Part shown: piece after piece, positions 35,606-43,803 of the stretch
How positions within the stretch are numbered: the stretch's first letter is position 1
Layout: each line of letters starts with the position of its first letter
From: Hydractinia symbiolongicarpus
Taxonomy: Eukaryota > Cnidaria > Hydrozoa > Anthoathecata > Hydractiniidae
Length of the DNA stretch: 64,000 nt
NCBI RefSeq assembly: GCF_029227915.1
Contig: NC_079883.1
Span: 18,788,001-18,852,000, forward strand
Direction of reading: 5' to 3'
Made by a program: the position numbers and the translations under genes
Notes under the pieces: generated by a model
What the model was told of the DNA's origin: nothing
The model's input: only the letters and a program-made list of their open reading frames with translations
Database searches by the model: none

Positions 35606-36172
35606 GCTGTCTAGTCTCTCTCGTTCATTAGGCGACTCTACGATTTTTCTGGTTCTCTGACGTATTTGCTCCTTGAGGAGCATATAGCGTTGCTTTTCCT
35701 ACATAATTAAGCTAAATTCATAATCACCAATAACCCCATTTTCCACAGCTCTACTGATAAGGTCGATAACGGAGTTGAGTTTGGTCTCCGCCAGCAACCT
35801 TATACCCTCATGCTTCTTACTCTTGACACCTAGCCTTTTTCCGCCGTTCCGTGTACCGGCTTGTCCCAATCCCACAGCTATGGTGATGCCTCCCATAGCC
35901 ACGGCGAGTGGTACACCGATACCCGAGAGCATGCTACCAATACCAACGCCTGAAGTTATCACACTTACCGCTAGCAGCCCGTGATCCATGTATTTAACCC
36001 ACGAATCATGCATTTTAAACTTTTTGGCGAGCTTGTCACGTTCTTTAATCTCAGCCCGCGGGTATTGTTCCACTTCTTCGATTTTTTTGAGTCTGTACAC
36101 TTGACTTTCAACAGCCTCCCCCTCCGGAGGCGCAGAAAGTAAGCTCGGGTACAGCTTAGTAATCACTGTCAT
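35606..36172 (-). pseudogene. Conserved Polinton membrane protein, interrupted by an in-frame stop
   Basis: The frame from ATG 36172 gives 157 residues: an N-terminal YPSLLSAPPEGEA segment, a charged helix (RLKKIEEVEQYPRAEIKERDKLAKKF) and then two glycine-rich hydrophobic segments (LLAVSVITSGVGIG, VPLAVAMGGITIAVGLG), probably membrane-spanning. An amber codon at 35,699-35,701 ends it, but the same frame runs on about 30 more codons as a charged helix (EKQRYMLLKEQIRQ). This suggests a premature stop. I recognise the type from other cnidarian Polintons but know no function. Confidence 0.6.
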
Positions 36173-36174
36173 AT

Positions 36175-36855
36175 TTATTCTATCAGTAGATGCATGTTAA
36201 TTCCAACGAAAGGGTTCTTTTCGTCGTGATATTCGTTGATGAGCATGAACTCCAGCCTGTCTGTTGAATCTTTAAGAGGGAGGTGTACATGAGTGTCGAA
36301 ACTCCATGTTATCATATCTCCCCAAGCGTTTAGCTCTTTGATTGGAAGCACGGCTAATATATTGGATTTCTCACCATTTAAAAGAGAATAATCCGGATCC
36401 AGCTGGGAGCAAACAAGCCTCAGCCGCTGGTGAACGTCAGTCTTGTAGATGCTGTCATAGTCGCCTTTGGTAAACTTTACCTTGTTATCAAAGGCCCGTC
36501 CCATAAGGTCCTGCAGTGCTTGGTCGATTATCACATCGTACCCCTCGTTGACATGGAGTCTGCATACCCCGTTTCTGAGTACGAAGAGCTTGATCCTCCC
36601 TCCCGCTTGGTCGTTGACTATGGTCGCGAGTTCCTCGATTCTATACAAACCCAGCGCAATTAAGATGGATACTTTCAAATCCCCGACTTCAGTCGGCTTA
36701 GACCCTGCCTTATGGATGTTGATCTCGCTCTTAGTGAAGAGATTCACCCACGTAGCTCAAGTACTAATAGATTTCAAGGCAATCCTGGTATCCTCGCTCA
36801 GATATTCATCAAAGACTATTGGCTTAGATATGTCGGTTATATATAACTGTCGCAT
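36175..36855 (-). pseudogene. Capsid-gene-neighbour protein (candidate minor capsid), one internal stop
   Basis: The frame begins at ATG 36855 (MRQLYITDISKP), meets a TGA after about 32 codons and continues in the same frame to 36,175. From ATG 36747 alone it is 190 residues (MNLFTKSEINIHKAG). The total of ~226 residues and the position next to the capsid genes would suit the single-jelly-roll minor capsid (penton) protein of Polintons, but I cannot verify the fold by eye. The sequence looks beta-rich (KLFVLRNGVCRL, DMITWSFDTHVHLPL). Confidence 0.5.
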
Positions 36856-36872
36856 CTTTCTTTAAAGAATCA

Positions 36873-37501
36873 ATGAATATATATTTCTATAAACCAAATG
36901 CAAATTATATCTCCAATCATGGGCGTTATCTCGAGAGACTTAACTGCTCGGATATTACGAACCAGGATATCATTGTTGATGCGAAGGGGTCATCATTTAA
37001 AGTAAAATTCCCTAATATCTTCGTTGACTATGTTTTCCATGCCAACCCTCCTATCAACGGATGGAAACATCACCCCTTCAACCTTTGGTCAACAAAGCTG
37101 AATTTTTCGGTATTCGCTGCAACATCGGCTTGTGGTATCAGCATGCAACATCTAACGTCTCCATTACCACTTGTGCGTGCCGTGTATAGGTTCCATGTCT
37201 ATTTCCAGATCCGGAAGATCCTAGATGAACTTGAGGTATCGTTGCTGGCTCCTCCCGCTTCAATTCAACAAACAATATGTTTAACATGGAAAAATTTAGA
37301 CGTCTGGCCCGTGAATTTGGAGTATCTCCAAATGAGCAAGAATGGAAAAATGAGAGTATTTTCAGTTCGTGGCAAGCTAAACGTAAAGATTTTCCTGGCA
37401 GTGGGCCTTCATATTTTAATGAAAATTCATGGAGTAGGTGGGTAATCGAAAATAGTCAGGGTCTTACACGTATTGGCATTGAAAAGTTATCGCAAAGTTG
37501 A
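36873..37501 (+). pseudogene. Conserved Polinton structural-region gene, truncated and frameshifted
   Basis: ATG 36873 opens a frame (MNIYFYKPNANYISNHGRY, HHPFNLWSTKLNFSVFAATS, VRAVYRFHVYFQIRKIL). Around 37,280 the family-like reading moves to another frame (MEKFRRLAREFGVSP, GLTRIGIEKLSQS) that ends at 37,501. Relatives I recall from hydrozoan Polintons are much longer, so the 3' part appears deleted as well. It sits between the candidate minor capsid and major capsid genes, and a virion role is likely but unproven. Confidence 0.55.
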
Positions 37502-37745
37502 CGATGCTACGCGTATTTGATTTTGGACTCAGCGTACTGTCGTCTCCTTCCTTCTCCAGCAACCTTTGCAACCATTCTGGTTGACTTAGCGTGGTGTCTG
37601 TCTCAGTCGCTTCTACCCCACTCGCCTGGGGCTCAGTGCTTGTTCCTGGAATAGCCTCGGGTCGAAGGATCTCACTCTCCTCAGGCTCGTCTGGAATGCC
37701 TTCCTCTGGCGTAAAGTCATCTTCATATCCCGGATTATCAGCCAT
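37464..37745 (-). CDS. Small acidic Pro/Glu/Thr-rich protein
   Basis: The start at 37745 lies in GAAATAAATGG, the motif of this element. The 93 residues are strongly acidic and low-complexity (EDDFTPEEGIPDEPEESEI, GTSTEPQASGVEATETD) with a basic C-terminal end. It diverges from the capsid gene (start 37,775) across a 29-base gap that would hold both promoters. Function unknown. Its 3' end overlaps the end of the truncated gene on the + strand. Confidence 0.5.
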   Translation of the reverse strand: MADNPGYEDDFTPEEGIPDEPEESEILRPEAIPGTSTEPQASGVEATETDTTLSQPEWLQRLLEKEGDDSTLSPKSNTRSIVNFAITFQCQYV

Positions 37746-37765
37746 TTATTTCAACCACCAGCCTA

Positions 37766-37777
37766 CCTAAATAAATG
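37766..37777 (+). promoter_or_regulatory. Start-codon motif TAAATAAATG of the capsid gene
   Basis: The capsid ATG is the end of CCTAAATAAATG. Equivalent motifs precede most genes of both Polintons (see findings). By analogy with TAAATG-type late promoters of poxviruses it may be a late promoter. That is inference, since no expression data are visible. Confidence 0.5.
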
Positions 37778-39042
37778 AGTATTTTTGGAACAAAATTAGA
37801 CCCGCACAAGGAGGTAAAAACGATGTATGGGATGAAAGGGAAAAAACAAAGGGTGAAGATCAACCACATACCCAGCACAATAAATCAAAATGAGGATCTC
37901 TATATTAAGGTGCCTGGCCTTGGTCAAAATGACGTGATTTTTTCTGGCAGTTTAAAGCTCTTGTTTGACCTTGAGCTGACTGGCACCAATATGAAACGTA
38001 CAATTGTGAGCAACATCGGCAAAGCATTGGTGCAAAATCTCCGCATCACCCTGAATGGCAACGAAATTCAGAATATTGCTGACTACAACATACTCGCAGT
38101 GTACCGTGATCTCTGGCTGCCAAAACACGAGCGCAATAATCTTTTAGTATTAGAAGGGATCAACCCTAACGACGGCACAATTAGGGCCCTGCAAGTCAAA
38201 GCTAGTGATCATGTTGGAAATGATGGAGAGAAGGCCATAGTCGCGGCTTACGGCAACACGTTCTGTATTCCCCTCGGAGGGATGTTCGAGTTGACGAGAG
38301 ATCTCCCTTTTTACCAGGCAGGTATTCACGACAGGCTCCAATTTGTGATCCACTTCGCTAAATACAGTGATGTTATAAAGGATGCCGGAACCCCAGCCGC
38401 GGGGTCAACCGCGGCCAAGGCGGCCGATGCTGCCTACAAGATCAGCAATATCTGCCTTGAATTTGACAAAGTGACCAACGAAGACCTCGCAAGTGCCATG
38501 ATGTCGAGATACAGCCGTCTCGCACTGCCATATGTATCCTCCGCAGCAAGGTTGTCACGATGAAAAAGGCTGACACATCATATAATCTCCAGCTCGATAC
38601 CCCCGCTAAATCATTGAAAGGTGTCGTACTGCTATTTCAGGATAATGCGGTGGTTAAGGCGTACGCTGGAAATAATGAGAAATTCTACAATCCGAAGATC
38701 GAGAAAATCTCGATCACCATCGAGGGTGAGCCCAATCAGCTCTATAGCCACACGATGTTACCCAGGGATCATATGGAACAAGTCGCTGAACTCCTAGGTC
38801 AGCATGATTCCATAGTGACCATTGGTCAATTCTTTACGGAAAGGTATGGGTTATTTGTCGGCTTTAGAAGTAGTCCGGACCATACCATCCATGGTAGTGG
38901 GCGTCATCTACAGCGGTTGTCAGACGGTATCACTTTGCACATGACAAAGAAGGCCGACGATACCGGTGATATACGGTGTTACGTGTTGATGGATGCTCAA
39001 TTGAATATCCTCGATGGCAGGTTCCACAGTGTCGAATATTAA
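37775..39042 (+). pseudogene. MCP: Polinton major capsid protein (double jelly-roll), one frameshift
   Basis: The major capsid protein forms the hexameric capsomers of the virus-like particle. Two open frames abut with an ATGA overlap at 38,560-38,563: 37,775-38,563 (262 residues: VKTMYGMKGKKQRVKINHIP, LVQNLRITLNGNEIQNI, FCIPLGGMFELTRDLPFY) and 38,560-39,042 (160 residues: DTPAKSLKGVVLLFQ, FYNPKIEKISITIEG, LMDAQLNILDGRFHSVEY). Together, ~420 residues fit the family's usual size. The second frame stays family-like upstream of its ATG, so the break is a single frameshift near 38,530-38,545 inside the second jelly-roll and not a designed gene split. Followed by a small hairpin at 39,059-39,075. 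Confidence 0.88.
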
Positions 39043-39058
39043 AAGCATCAAAATTTGT

Positions 39059-39075
39059 TTTTGTAATCTACAAAA
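39059..39075 (+). terminator. Short hairpin after the capsid gene
   Basis: TTTTGTA and TACAAAA flank a three-base loop, 17 bases after the capsid stop and just before the next gene's AAAATAAATG. It is one of several gene-end hairpins of this element. Confidence 0.5.
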
Positions 39076-39078
39076 TAA

Positions 39079-39476
39079 ATGGCAAGCATAGTAGTACTCG
39101 CAGGTGGAGCAATAATTAATGCTCTGGCCTTCAGGGGGTCAAATTTTTTGTTCAGCAAACTCGGCGGTCATAGCGACGAAGAGCGACGAAGGCACGATCT
39201 AGCCGTCGAGAAATTACAAGCAGCCCAAGCTCAATGGGTCCGTGATAGACAGAAAAAATAGACTGGTATAACCGACGGCGGGAGGAACAAAGGCAAGCTG
39301 GGGAGAGTCTCAAAGAATTGGACGAAGGAATGCGGGAGTATTTCATAGCGACGATTAAGAAAGCTCTAAAATTATCCGATTTTTACACGCCGAGCAAAAG
39401 ACAACAAGACGGTGAGTTGACGTTCATTCTTGGATCCTTGACTTTGCTGGGTTTCGCGGTCTATAAGTGGGTATAG
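39079..39476 (+). pseudogene. Small Polinton protein with N- and C-terminal hydrophobic segments, frameshifted
   Basis: ATG 39079 lies in AAAATAAATG. The N-terminus is hydrophobic (MASIVVLAGGAIINALAF) and is followed by a charged helix (DEERRRHDLAVEKLQAAQAQ). The frame stops at 39,261 directly after an A6 run. Another frame starting inside that run continues as charged helix and ends with a hydrophobic segment (LTFILGSLTLLGFAVYKWV) at 39,476. A one-base change in the homopolymer explains the split. I associate this two-ended membrane protein with the capsid-integrase interval of hydrozoan Polintons. Role unknown. Confidence 0.6.
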
Positions 39477-39513
39477 ATATATATATATATATGATTGTAA
39501 CAATATGTAATAA

Positions 39514-40398
39514 ATGTCAAAGCATATTGTTACTCCGAAAGAAGCGGAAAAAATAAGCAGCATCTATTACCAACCAGAACATCTTTGGACTGGACGAAAA
39601 GCCATCAAATTACTCACTGAGCAGACTGGTCTCTCAAGGAAGAAAATTATGCATTGGTTTAGTCGTCAACTCCTGTGGTTCAGGCATATTCGTGGCCCAA
39701 AAAGAATAGATTATCCCCATTTCATAGTTACAAAGCCTAATCATATCCACCAATTTGACTTGCTCTACATGCCACATGATAAAGTATATGGCAACACCTA
39801 TAAATATATTCTCACAGGCATTGACGTGGCATCGCGCTATAAGGTAGCTAGGCCCCTCAGAACCAAGAAAGCCAGTGAGGTCGCTGATATGTTCCAGGAC
39901 ATTTACAAAGCGGGACCTCTCCGCTATCCGAAGACCTTCCAATGCGATAATGGTAGTGAGTTCAAGTCGGACGTGACAAAGCTCTTGGAAAGCAAAGGTG
40001 TCGAGATAAAGCGGGCCACTACCAAATACCATCATACATTCACGGCTTTCGTGGAGTCCTATAACAAGGTGCTTGCGGAGAGATTGTTCAATTCTCAGGA
40101 CGCACAAGAGCTGATCACTGACGAAACTAGTACCACATGGGTCAAGCATCTATACAATATCGTGAAAAACATGAATAATACGAAGACTTCCATGATCAGC
40201 AAGGCGATGAAATTCGAGGAAGTCCTACTTGCGAAAAGCGAGGAATATCCCGAGGAAAAGCCTCTACCCGATGACGGCTTATACTTGTATCTGCTACAAC
40301 CCAGCGAGGAACACAAGGATTCGAAAAGATGTGCGACTGATGCCTATTGGAGCAAGAAAACGTACAGGCTAGATCGTACCGTAACCGGTACATATTGA
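39514..40398 (+). CDS. INT: Polinton integrase (retroviral-type, DDE)
   Basis: The start is in TAATAAATG. The rve-type core has D82 (HQFDLLY), D145 (QCDNGSEF) and E181 (AFVESYNK), giving the D,D35E spacing of retroviral integrases. The N-terminal region (LWTGRKAIKLLTEQTGLS) is the Polinton type rather than an HHCC finger. The enzyme inserts the linear element into host DNA. The C-terminus (RLDRTVTGTY) stops early: compared with the Polinton B integrase, ~35 residues of the chromodomain-like tail are missing, while the terminal PPDHVKEW word survives out of frame just downstream (about 40,400-40,428). The catalytic part is intact and the tail damaged. Confidence 0.92.
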   Translation: MSKHIVTPKEAEKISSIYYQPEHLWTGRKAIKLLTEQTGLSRKKIMHWFSRQLLWFRHIRGPKRIDYPHFIVTKPNHIHQFDLLYMPHDKVYGNTYKYILTGIDVASRYKVARPLRTKKASEVADMFQDIYKAGPLRYPKTFQCDNGSEFKSDVTKLLESKGVEIKRATTKYHHTFTAFVESYNKVLAERLFNSQDAQELITDETSTTWVKHLYNIVKNMNNTKTSMISKAMKFEEVLLAKSEEYPEEKPLPDDGLYLYLLQPSEEHKDSKRCATDAYWSKKTYRLDRTVTGTY

Positions 40399-40440
40399 AC
40401 TACCCCCTGATCATGTGAAAGAATGGTGAAAATTTCTCGA

Positions 40441-40467
40441 TTTTTATGTGTTCATAACACACAAAAC
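40441..40467. terminator. Hairpin between integrase and BRO-like gene ends
   Basis: TGTGTT-CAT-AACACA with flanking T and A runs lies between the + strand integrase end and the - strand BRO-like gene end. It resembles the bidirectional hairpins elsewhere in these elements. Confidence 0.45.
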
Positions 40468-40476
40468 ATATACACA

Positions 40477-41235
40477 TTATGACATATCGATATCATACAA
40501 CCCTTCGAATAACTCGCGCGTGGTGTCATCTGGCAAACTAAAATGATTTCGCCATGAATTCTCTATCCCAAGATTATCATCCCTGAACCTATTCCATGTG
40601 TGTACAGCCGTTTGGATCATCGCATATTGGATGTCTCTCGATCATATTAGGATACATATCCCGTAGTGTGCGGAGTTGATCATTTAAGGATCTACGTTAG
40701 CAACGAATAATATAGTGGGGATGTTGGCCTTTTTTTCCACATTCATTATGATTATTTTTGTCAATAACACATATCACATTATCATAGGGATAACCATTAG
40801 GAACATACTGATCACGGAGTCCTGCAATTTCCAATGTTCAGAGATCGGGTTGATTTTCTCTTTCTTGGAGGCCATCGTTAAGCATCGCCAGAGCTTGACG
40901 ATATTCTTCTATTTCATTTTGTAATTTTTTGATACCCTTCACCGCAAGATATTTCATAATCTCAAGAGCCCTTGGTTTTCTAGATCTATGTACAATTTCC
41001 AATGCATCATCTAGGGTCACGAAAGCATCGTCTCCGCTTACTTCCTTGGGGGGTGCGTTAGACGCACCCCCTGTTATCTCGTGACGAGGCGTGGCTTTTA
41101 CGTCTCTATATGTTGCCTTTATATCAGAAATACCCAAAAACCTTCCCAGATCAGCACGTTTAACATGGGCTGACCCTTATTGTTTAATAATATCTCAATA
41201 GCTCCAGCAGGTAATGTGTTTAACGTGAGTGACAT
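40477..41235 (-). pseudogene. BRO/MSV199-like DNA-binding protein remnant
   Basis: ATG 41235 opens MSLTLNTLPAGAIEIL. The reading then shifts frame to an MSV199-like block (ADLGRFLGISDIKATYRDVK), open from 41,137 to 40,838, with a coiled segment ending ALAMLNDGLQERENQ. Downstream, other frames carry a C-terminal domain similar to those of viral BRO/KilA-N proteins (YPYDNVICVIDKN, HPHYIIRC) and a tail ending at 40,477. At least three breaks make it a pseudogene. It corresponds in position to the intact BRO gene of Polinton B. Viral BRO proteins bind DNA. Their role in Polintons is unknown. Confidence 0.65.
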
Positions 41236-41242
41236 TTTTATT

Positions 41243-41431
41243 TTAACTAATGGTTCCAACCAGGGTCACAATGAGTAGGACGGTTATGAAAAAATACTTG
41301 GTATTCCTTTCCCTTTCCAGTGCATCCCTTAGCTCTTCATCAATAGCCTCCAGTTGAGATTCCAGATAGGGTATTCTGTCCATCTCTTCGTGGCAGGCTT
41401 TCAACTGTTGTTTTATCAATTCATATGACAT
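41243..41431 (-). CDS. Small coiled-coil protein with C-terminal membrane anchor
   Basis: The start at 41431 follows an AATAAAT motif, and the ATPase stop codon overlaps the same AT-rich box. The 62 residues form a charged helix (HEEMDRIPYLESQLEAIDEELRDALERE) followed by a hydrophobic anchor (YFFITVLLIVTLVGTIS). No family recognised. A tail-anchored virion or membrane protein is plausible. Confidence 0.55.
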   Translation of the reverse strand: MSYELIKQQLKACHEEMDRIPYLESQLEAIDEELRDALERERNTKYFFITVLLIVTLVGTIS

Positions 41432-41433
41432 AT

Positions 41434-42030
41434 TTATTCTAGAACAGTCGAAGTCCTTGGGAACTCGAGTCGGACCCAGAGACATGCGTGCTTAGACTTT
41501 TTGAGTTGATTCTTTATAGGCTCCCAGTCATTAGTTATGTTGGTTTCTTCATCCACCATCTTCAAATCAGATCGTTCGTGTGGGTACCAGAGAAACTACT
41601 GCTTCTTTTGTCGTCTTAAATTCTTCGGTAGTACCGTGTAACTCTGAGTTATGAGCCAGAGGCTGTGCCGACGTTGTCTCCCAGAGATCGCGAGTTCAAG
41701 TAAGGGTTGTCTACGTTTATCCAGGTCTTCGTTTGCAATGATATCGTCTGCGATGAAGAGCGTGCTCTCACCGGCGAGGATATTCGACAATCGCTCTATC
41801 CAATGGAACAAATTATCTCGCGGCTCTATCAAAAAAACAAAATCATCCCCCCAAATCGATGGTCTTTCCAGGTAGGTGGTGTTCCATTTTATGGTTGGGC
41901 AGATGATAACTATATTATGAAAGTAGCCCCGATATTCATTTTCAAGCAAGCCCAGGACTCTTTGCGTTTTCCCACATGAGGTGGGCCCTGTGAAAATAGC
42001 CGTATGGGGTTCTTTAACAATGTCTGGCAT
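41434..42030 (-). pseudogene. ATP: A32-like genome-packaging ATPase, one nonsense codon
   Basis: FtsK/HerA-type ATPase that in Polintons and large DNA viruses drives DNA into capsids. Start 42030 lies in AATAAATG. Walker A is GPTSCGKT and Walker B LFIADDII, with LLELAISGRQRRHSLWLITQ following. An amber codon at 41,596-41,598 interrupts the frame after NLRRQKKQ, and the same frame then continues as WYPHERSDLKMVDEETN to 41,434. The Polinton B copy has a Leu codon at that site, so a single T-to-A-type change explains the break. Full length would be 198 residues, close to Polinton B's. Confidence 0.88.
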
Positions 42031-42076
42031 TTATTCTTCATATATACCACGTGGTATACATGAAACTTGTAGGTGC

Positions 42077-42319
42077 TTACTTAGGTGGCATCATGGAACG
42101 CTTATACCAGCCCTGTTTTATCGCATGGTCATCGAATAAGATCGCACCAGTCATATATCCAGCGAGCTTTAATCCATCCTCCAAATCCATCTTCGCACCT
42201 GGTCGAGAAACGCCTAATGCTTTTTTGGCACCCAGTGCCAAGACGATGGTGTAGGATACTAGTCTGACAGATTCCCACAAGCTATCGATAACTTCTTTTT
42301 GATACTCCTTACCGCTCAT
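42077..42319 (-). CDS. Conserved small Polinton membrane protein (80 aa)
   Basis: MSGKEYQKEV then a hydrophobic stretch (LVSYTIVLALGAKKALGV), a DLEDGLKLAGYM segment and a C-terminal WYKRSMMPPK. The counterpart in Polinton B (61,084-61,335) keeps the same layout (KMDTSDALKMVAYF, ending VPKPK), so this is a conserved gene and not a random frame. Probably a membrane or virion protein. Located between ATPase and the single-span protein in both elements. Confidence 0.7.
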   Translation of the reverse strand: MSGKEYQKEVIDSLWESVRLVSYTIVLALGAKKALGVSRPGAKMDLEDGLKLAGYMTGAILFDDHAIKQGWYKRSMMPPK

Positions 42320-42333
42320 GCTTTATTATATGT

Positions 42334-42678
42334 CTATCGCATGTGAAAAATATCAATCTCTGGCTGGGCTTGGGGTTTTGAAGATTTTTGCTGAGGCACT
42401 GCAGCAGGCTGCTGAGTACCCGCTGGTTTTCTACGGATATAATATATGACACCTCCGATACAGATTATAGCAGCCAAGCCTCCACCAATATATACTTCAC
42501 TTCCTATGGACTTGGAGGTACCTGTGGCAGGTTCCTGACTCTCTTGGGAGGTATCTTTGCCCATGTTCTTCTTCAACTCGGCCTTGTTCTTGCGATTCAA
42601 TTCTGCAAGTCTCTTGCCAGCTGCAACACGATCTTCATTCTTCTTGGTAATTACTTGGTTAGTAGACTCTTCACTCAT
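42334..42678 (-). CDS. Conserved single-span membrane protein (114 aa)
   Basis: The N-terminal half is a charged helix (NQVITKKNEDRVAAGKRLAE), followed by one membrane span (YIGGGLAAIICIGGVIYYI), a basic stop-transfer RRK, a Gln/Pro-rich tail and a C-terminal DIFHMR. Polinton B has a clear homologue at 60,692-61,072 ending DIFKMR. The conserved end suggests a functional tail motif. The start overlaps the end of the next gene upstream by eight bases. Confidence 0.75.
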   Translation of the reverse strand: MSEESTNQVITKKNEDRVAAGKRLAELNRKNKAELKKNMGKDTSQESQEPATGTSKSIGSEVYIGGGLAAIICIGGVIYYIRRKPAGTQQPAAVPQQKSSKPQAQPEIDIFHMR

Positions 42679-43246
42679 TTTTTATAACCTTGTTTCCATT
42701 GTTTTTCTCCTCCATCTCCTTATCTTCAGGGGACTTTGAGATCTGAGTATGATTAATGGTATGTGCCGCAACGAGCAAGGGCGCGAGAAATTTCCCGAAT
42801 GCTGTATAAACGAGGATTCCAAGATCAGCCATGGATTTGCGGATAATAGGATCGTTTTCTAAATCATGACGGAGAGCCTCGGGACTATCGAGCGGTACAA
42901 TATTTCCTATTGCCTTAGTGTACAAGCTTATCGCATGGGTTGAAAGGGCCAAGGCAGTCTTCGGCCCCTTTTCCTGTAGTTCGCTTTCAGCGTGTATTTT
43001 ATCGATTGTTTCATCTGAGGCCTTATCGATGAACGGCTCTGTGCATTTTTTCGGTAAAAGATGGGGCTTGGATTTACGAGCCTGGCGTTTGTCTAATTTT
43101 TGCCCAAGCGCTTCTGCCGGCGTGTCAACTACATCAAATATCTCCGATAAATCGTGAGCCATGTTTATTAGACGTCTGTACCGATAGAAACAAGCAATGA
43201 TTACTACGTATGGGAGGAGTATCGATATCAGTAACAATAACTCCAT
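42671..43246 (-). CDS. Conserved Polinton protein with IFDVVDTPAEA motif
   Basis: Two starts are possible. ATG 43246 sits in CAAATAAATGG and adds a hydrophobic N-terminal anchor (LLLLISILLPYVVIIACFY). ATG 43162 sits behind AATAAAC and gives MAHDLSEIFDVVDTPAEA. The body (KCTEPFIDKASDETIDKI, ALALSTHAISLYTKAIGNIV, DLGILVYTAFGKFLAPLLVA) is closely matched in Polinton B at 59,677-60,216, where no anchor is seen, favouring 43162 for the conserved protein. The upstream part may be a separate short anchor gene that became fused. Function unknown. Confidence 0.7.
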   Translation of the reverse strand: MELLLLISILLPYVVIIACFYRYRRLINMAHDLSEIFDVVDTPAEALGQKLDKRQARKSKPHLLPKKCTEPFIDKASDETIDKIHAESELQEKGPKTALALSTHAISLYTKAIGNIVPLDSPEALRHDLENDPIIRKSMADLGILVYTAFGKFLAPLLVAAHTINHTQISKSPEDKEMEEKNNGNKVIKNE

Positions 43247-43262
43247 TTATTTGCAGGTTGAA

Positions 43263-43757
43263 CTAATTTTTAATGGCGCGGCAACCCTTCTTTTGATTTT
43301 CTATTACCCACAGGGGCTGCATGTTCGTACAATGTAACCGCGCGAGTTGAGTCTCTATACTAGGTGGGGCACCATTCTCCTTCTGTTTAACAGGAATACT
43401 ATGGTCAAATTCCCACTGCCCTCGGTTTCCCCAGCACATACCATCTTTAACTTGCTTTTGGATGTGACCGATAAATGTACAGATCCCACACCCTATGTAT
43501 TCGGTGGAGGCTAACTCCGTGTCATGGTTTAGATCATCGCGAAGCCGCTGGAAAATAAGTTGATGCATATACCCCGTGAATTTACAATCCCTACAATATC
43601 GTTTTCCATGATGGCATTTGTTTCGTTTATATGACGCATTATGACTATCCAAGCATTTGATACATTGTTTTGTCCGTTGCCCATTACGCTTGTTGATCTT
43701 GAAATTATCAAAAGGTAAACTTTTTTTACAGTTTGAACAGTACTTGGTCTCCTCCAT
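43263..43757 (-). CDS. HNH endonuclease with N-terminal zinc ribbon
   Basis: The N-terminus has two CxxC pairs (YCSNCKKSLPFDNF, QCIKCLDSH) as in viral HNH proteins, then CHHGKRYCRDC. The HNH core reads FDHSIPV ... LHCTNMQPLWVIENQKKG, with the catalytic His and the Asn/His metal ligands in place. The gene is 164 residues and undamaged, unusual for this element. It follows polB in the same direction after a hairpin (43,764-43,788) and has no counterpart at the same place in Polinton B, suggesting a mobile (homing-type) insertion. Substrate unknown. Confidence 0.8.
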   Translation of the reverse strand: MEETKYCSNCKKSLPFDNFKINKRNGQRTKQCIKCLDSHNASYKRNKCHHGKRYCRDCKFTGYMHQLIFQRLRDDLNHDTELASTEYIGCGICTFIGHIQKQVKDGMCWGNRGQWEFDHSIPVKQKENGAPPSIETQLARLHCTNMQPLWVIENQKKGCRAIKN

Positions 43758-43763
43758 TTTTTG

Positions 43764-43788
43764 TTGTATATACTGATAGTATATACAA
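43764..43788 (-). terminator. 11-bp-stem hairpin between polB and HNH genes
   Basis: TTGTATATACT and AGTATATACAA flank a GAT loop. It lies after the polymerase stop (43,804) and just before the HNH start on the - strand. Probable 3'-end signal of polB. Confidence 0.6.
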
Positions 43789-43803
43789 AATATTGGACGC
43801 GAA

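Noticed and set aside
35699-36855. Stop codons read through by an alternative genetic code or selenocysteine
   Set aside because: The stops differ (TAG, TGA), occur in an element with many frameshifts, and the intact ATPase homologue has a normal Leu codon at the equivalent site. Decay is simpler.
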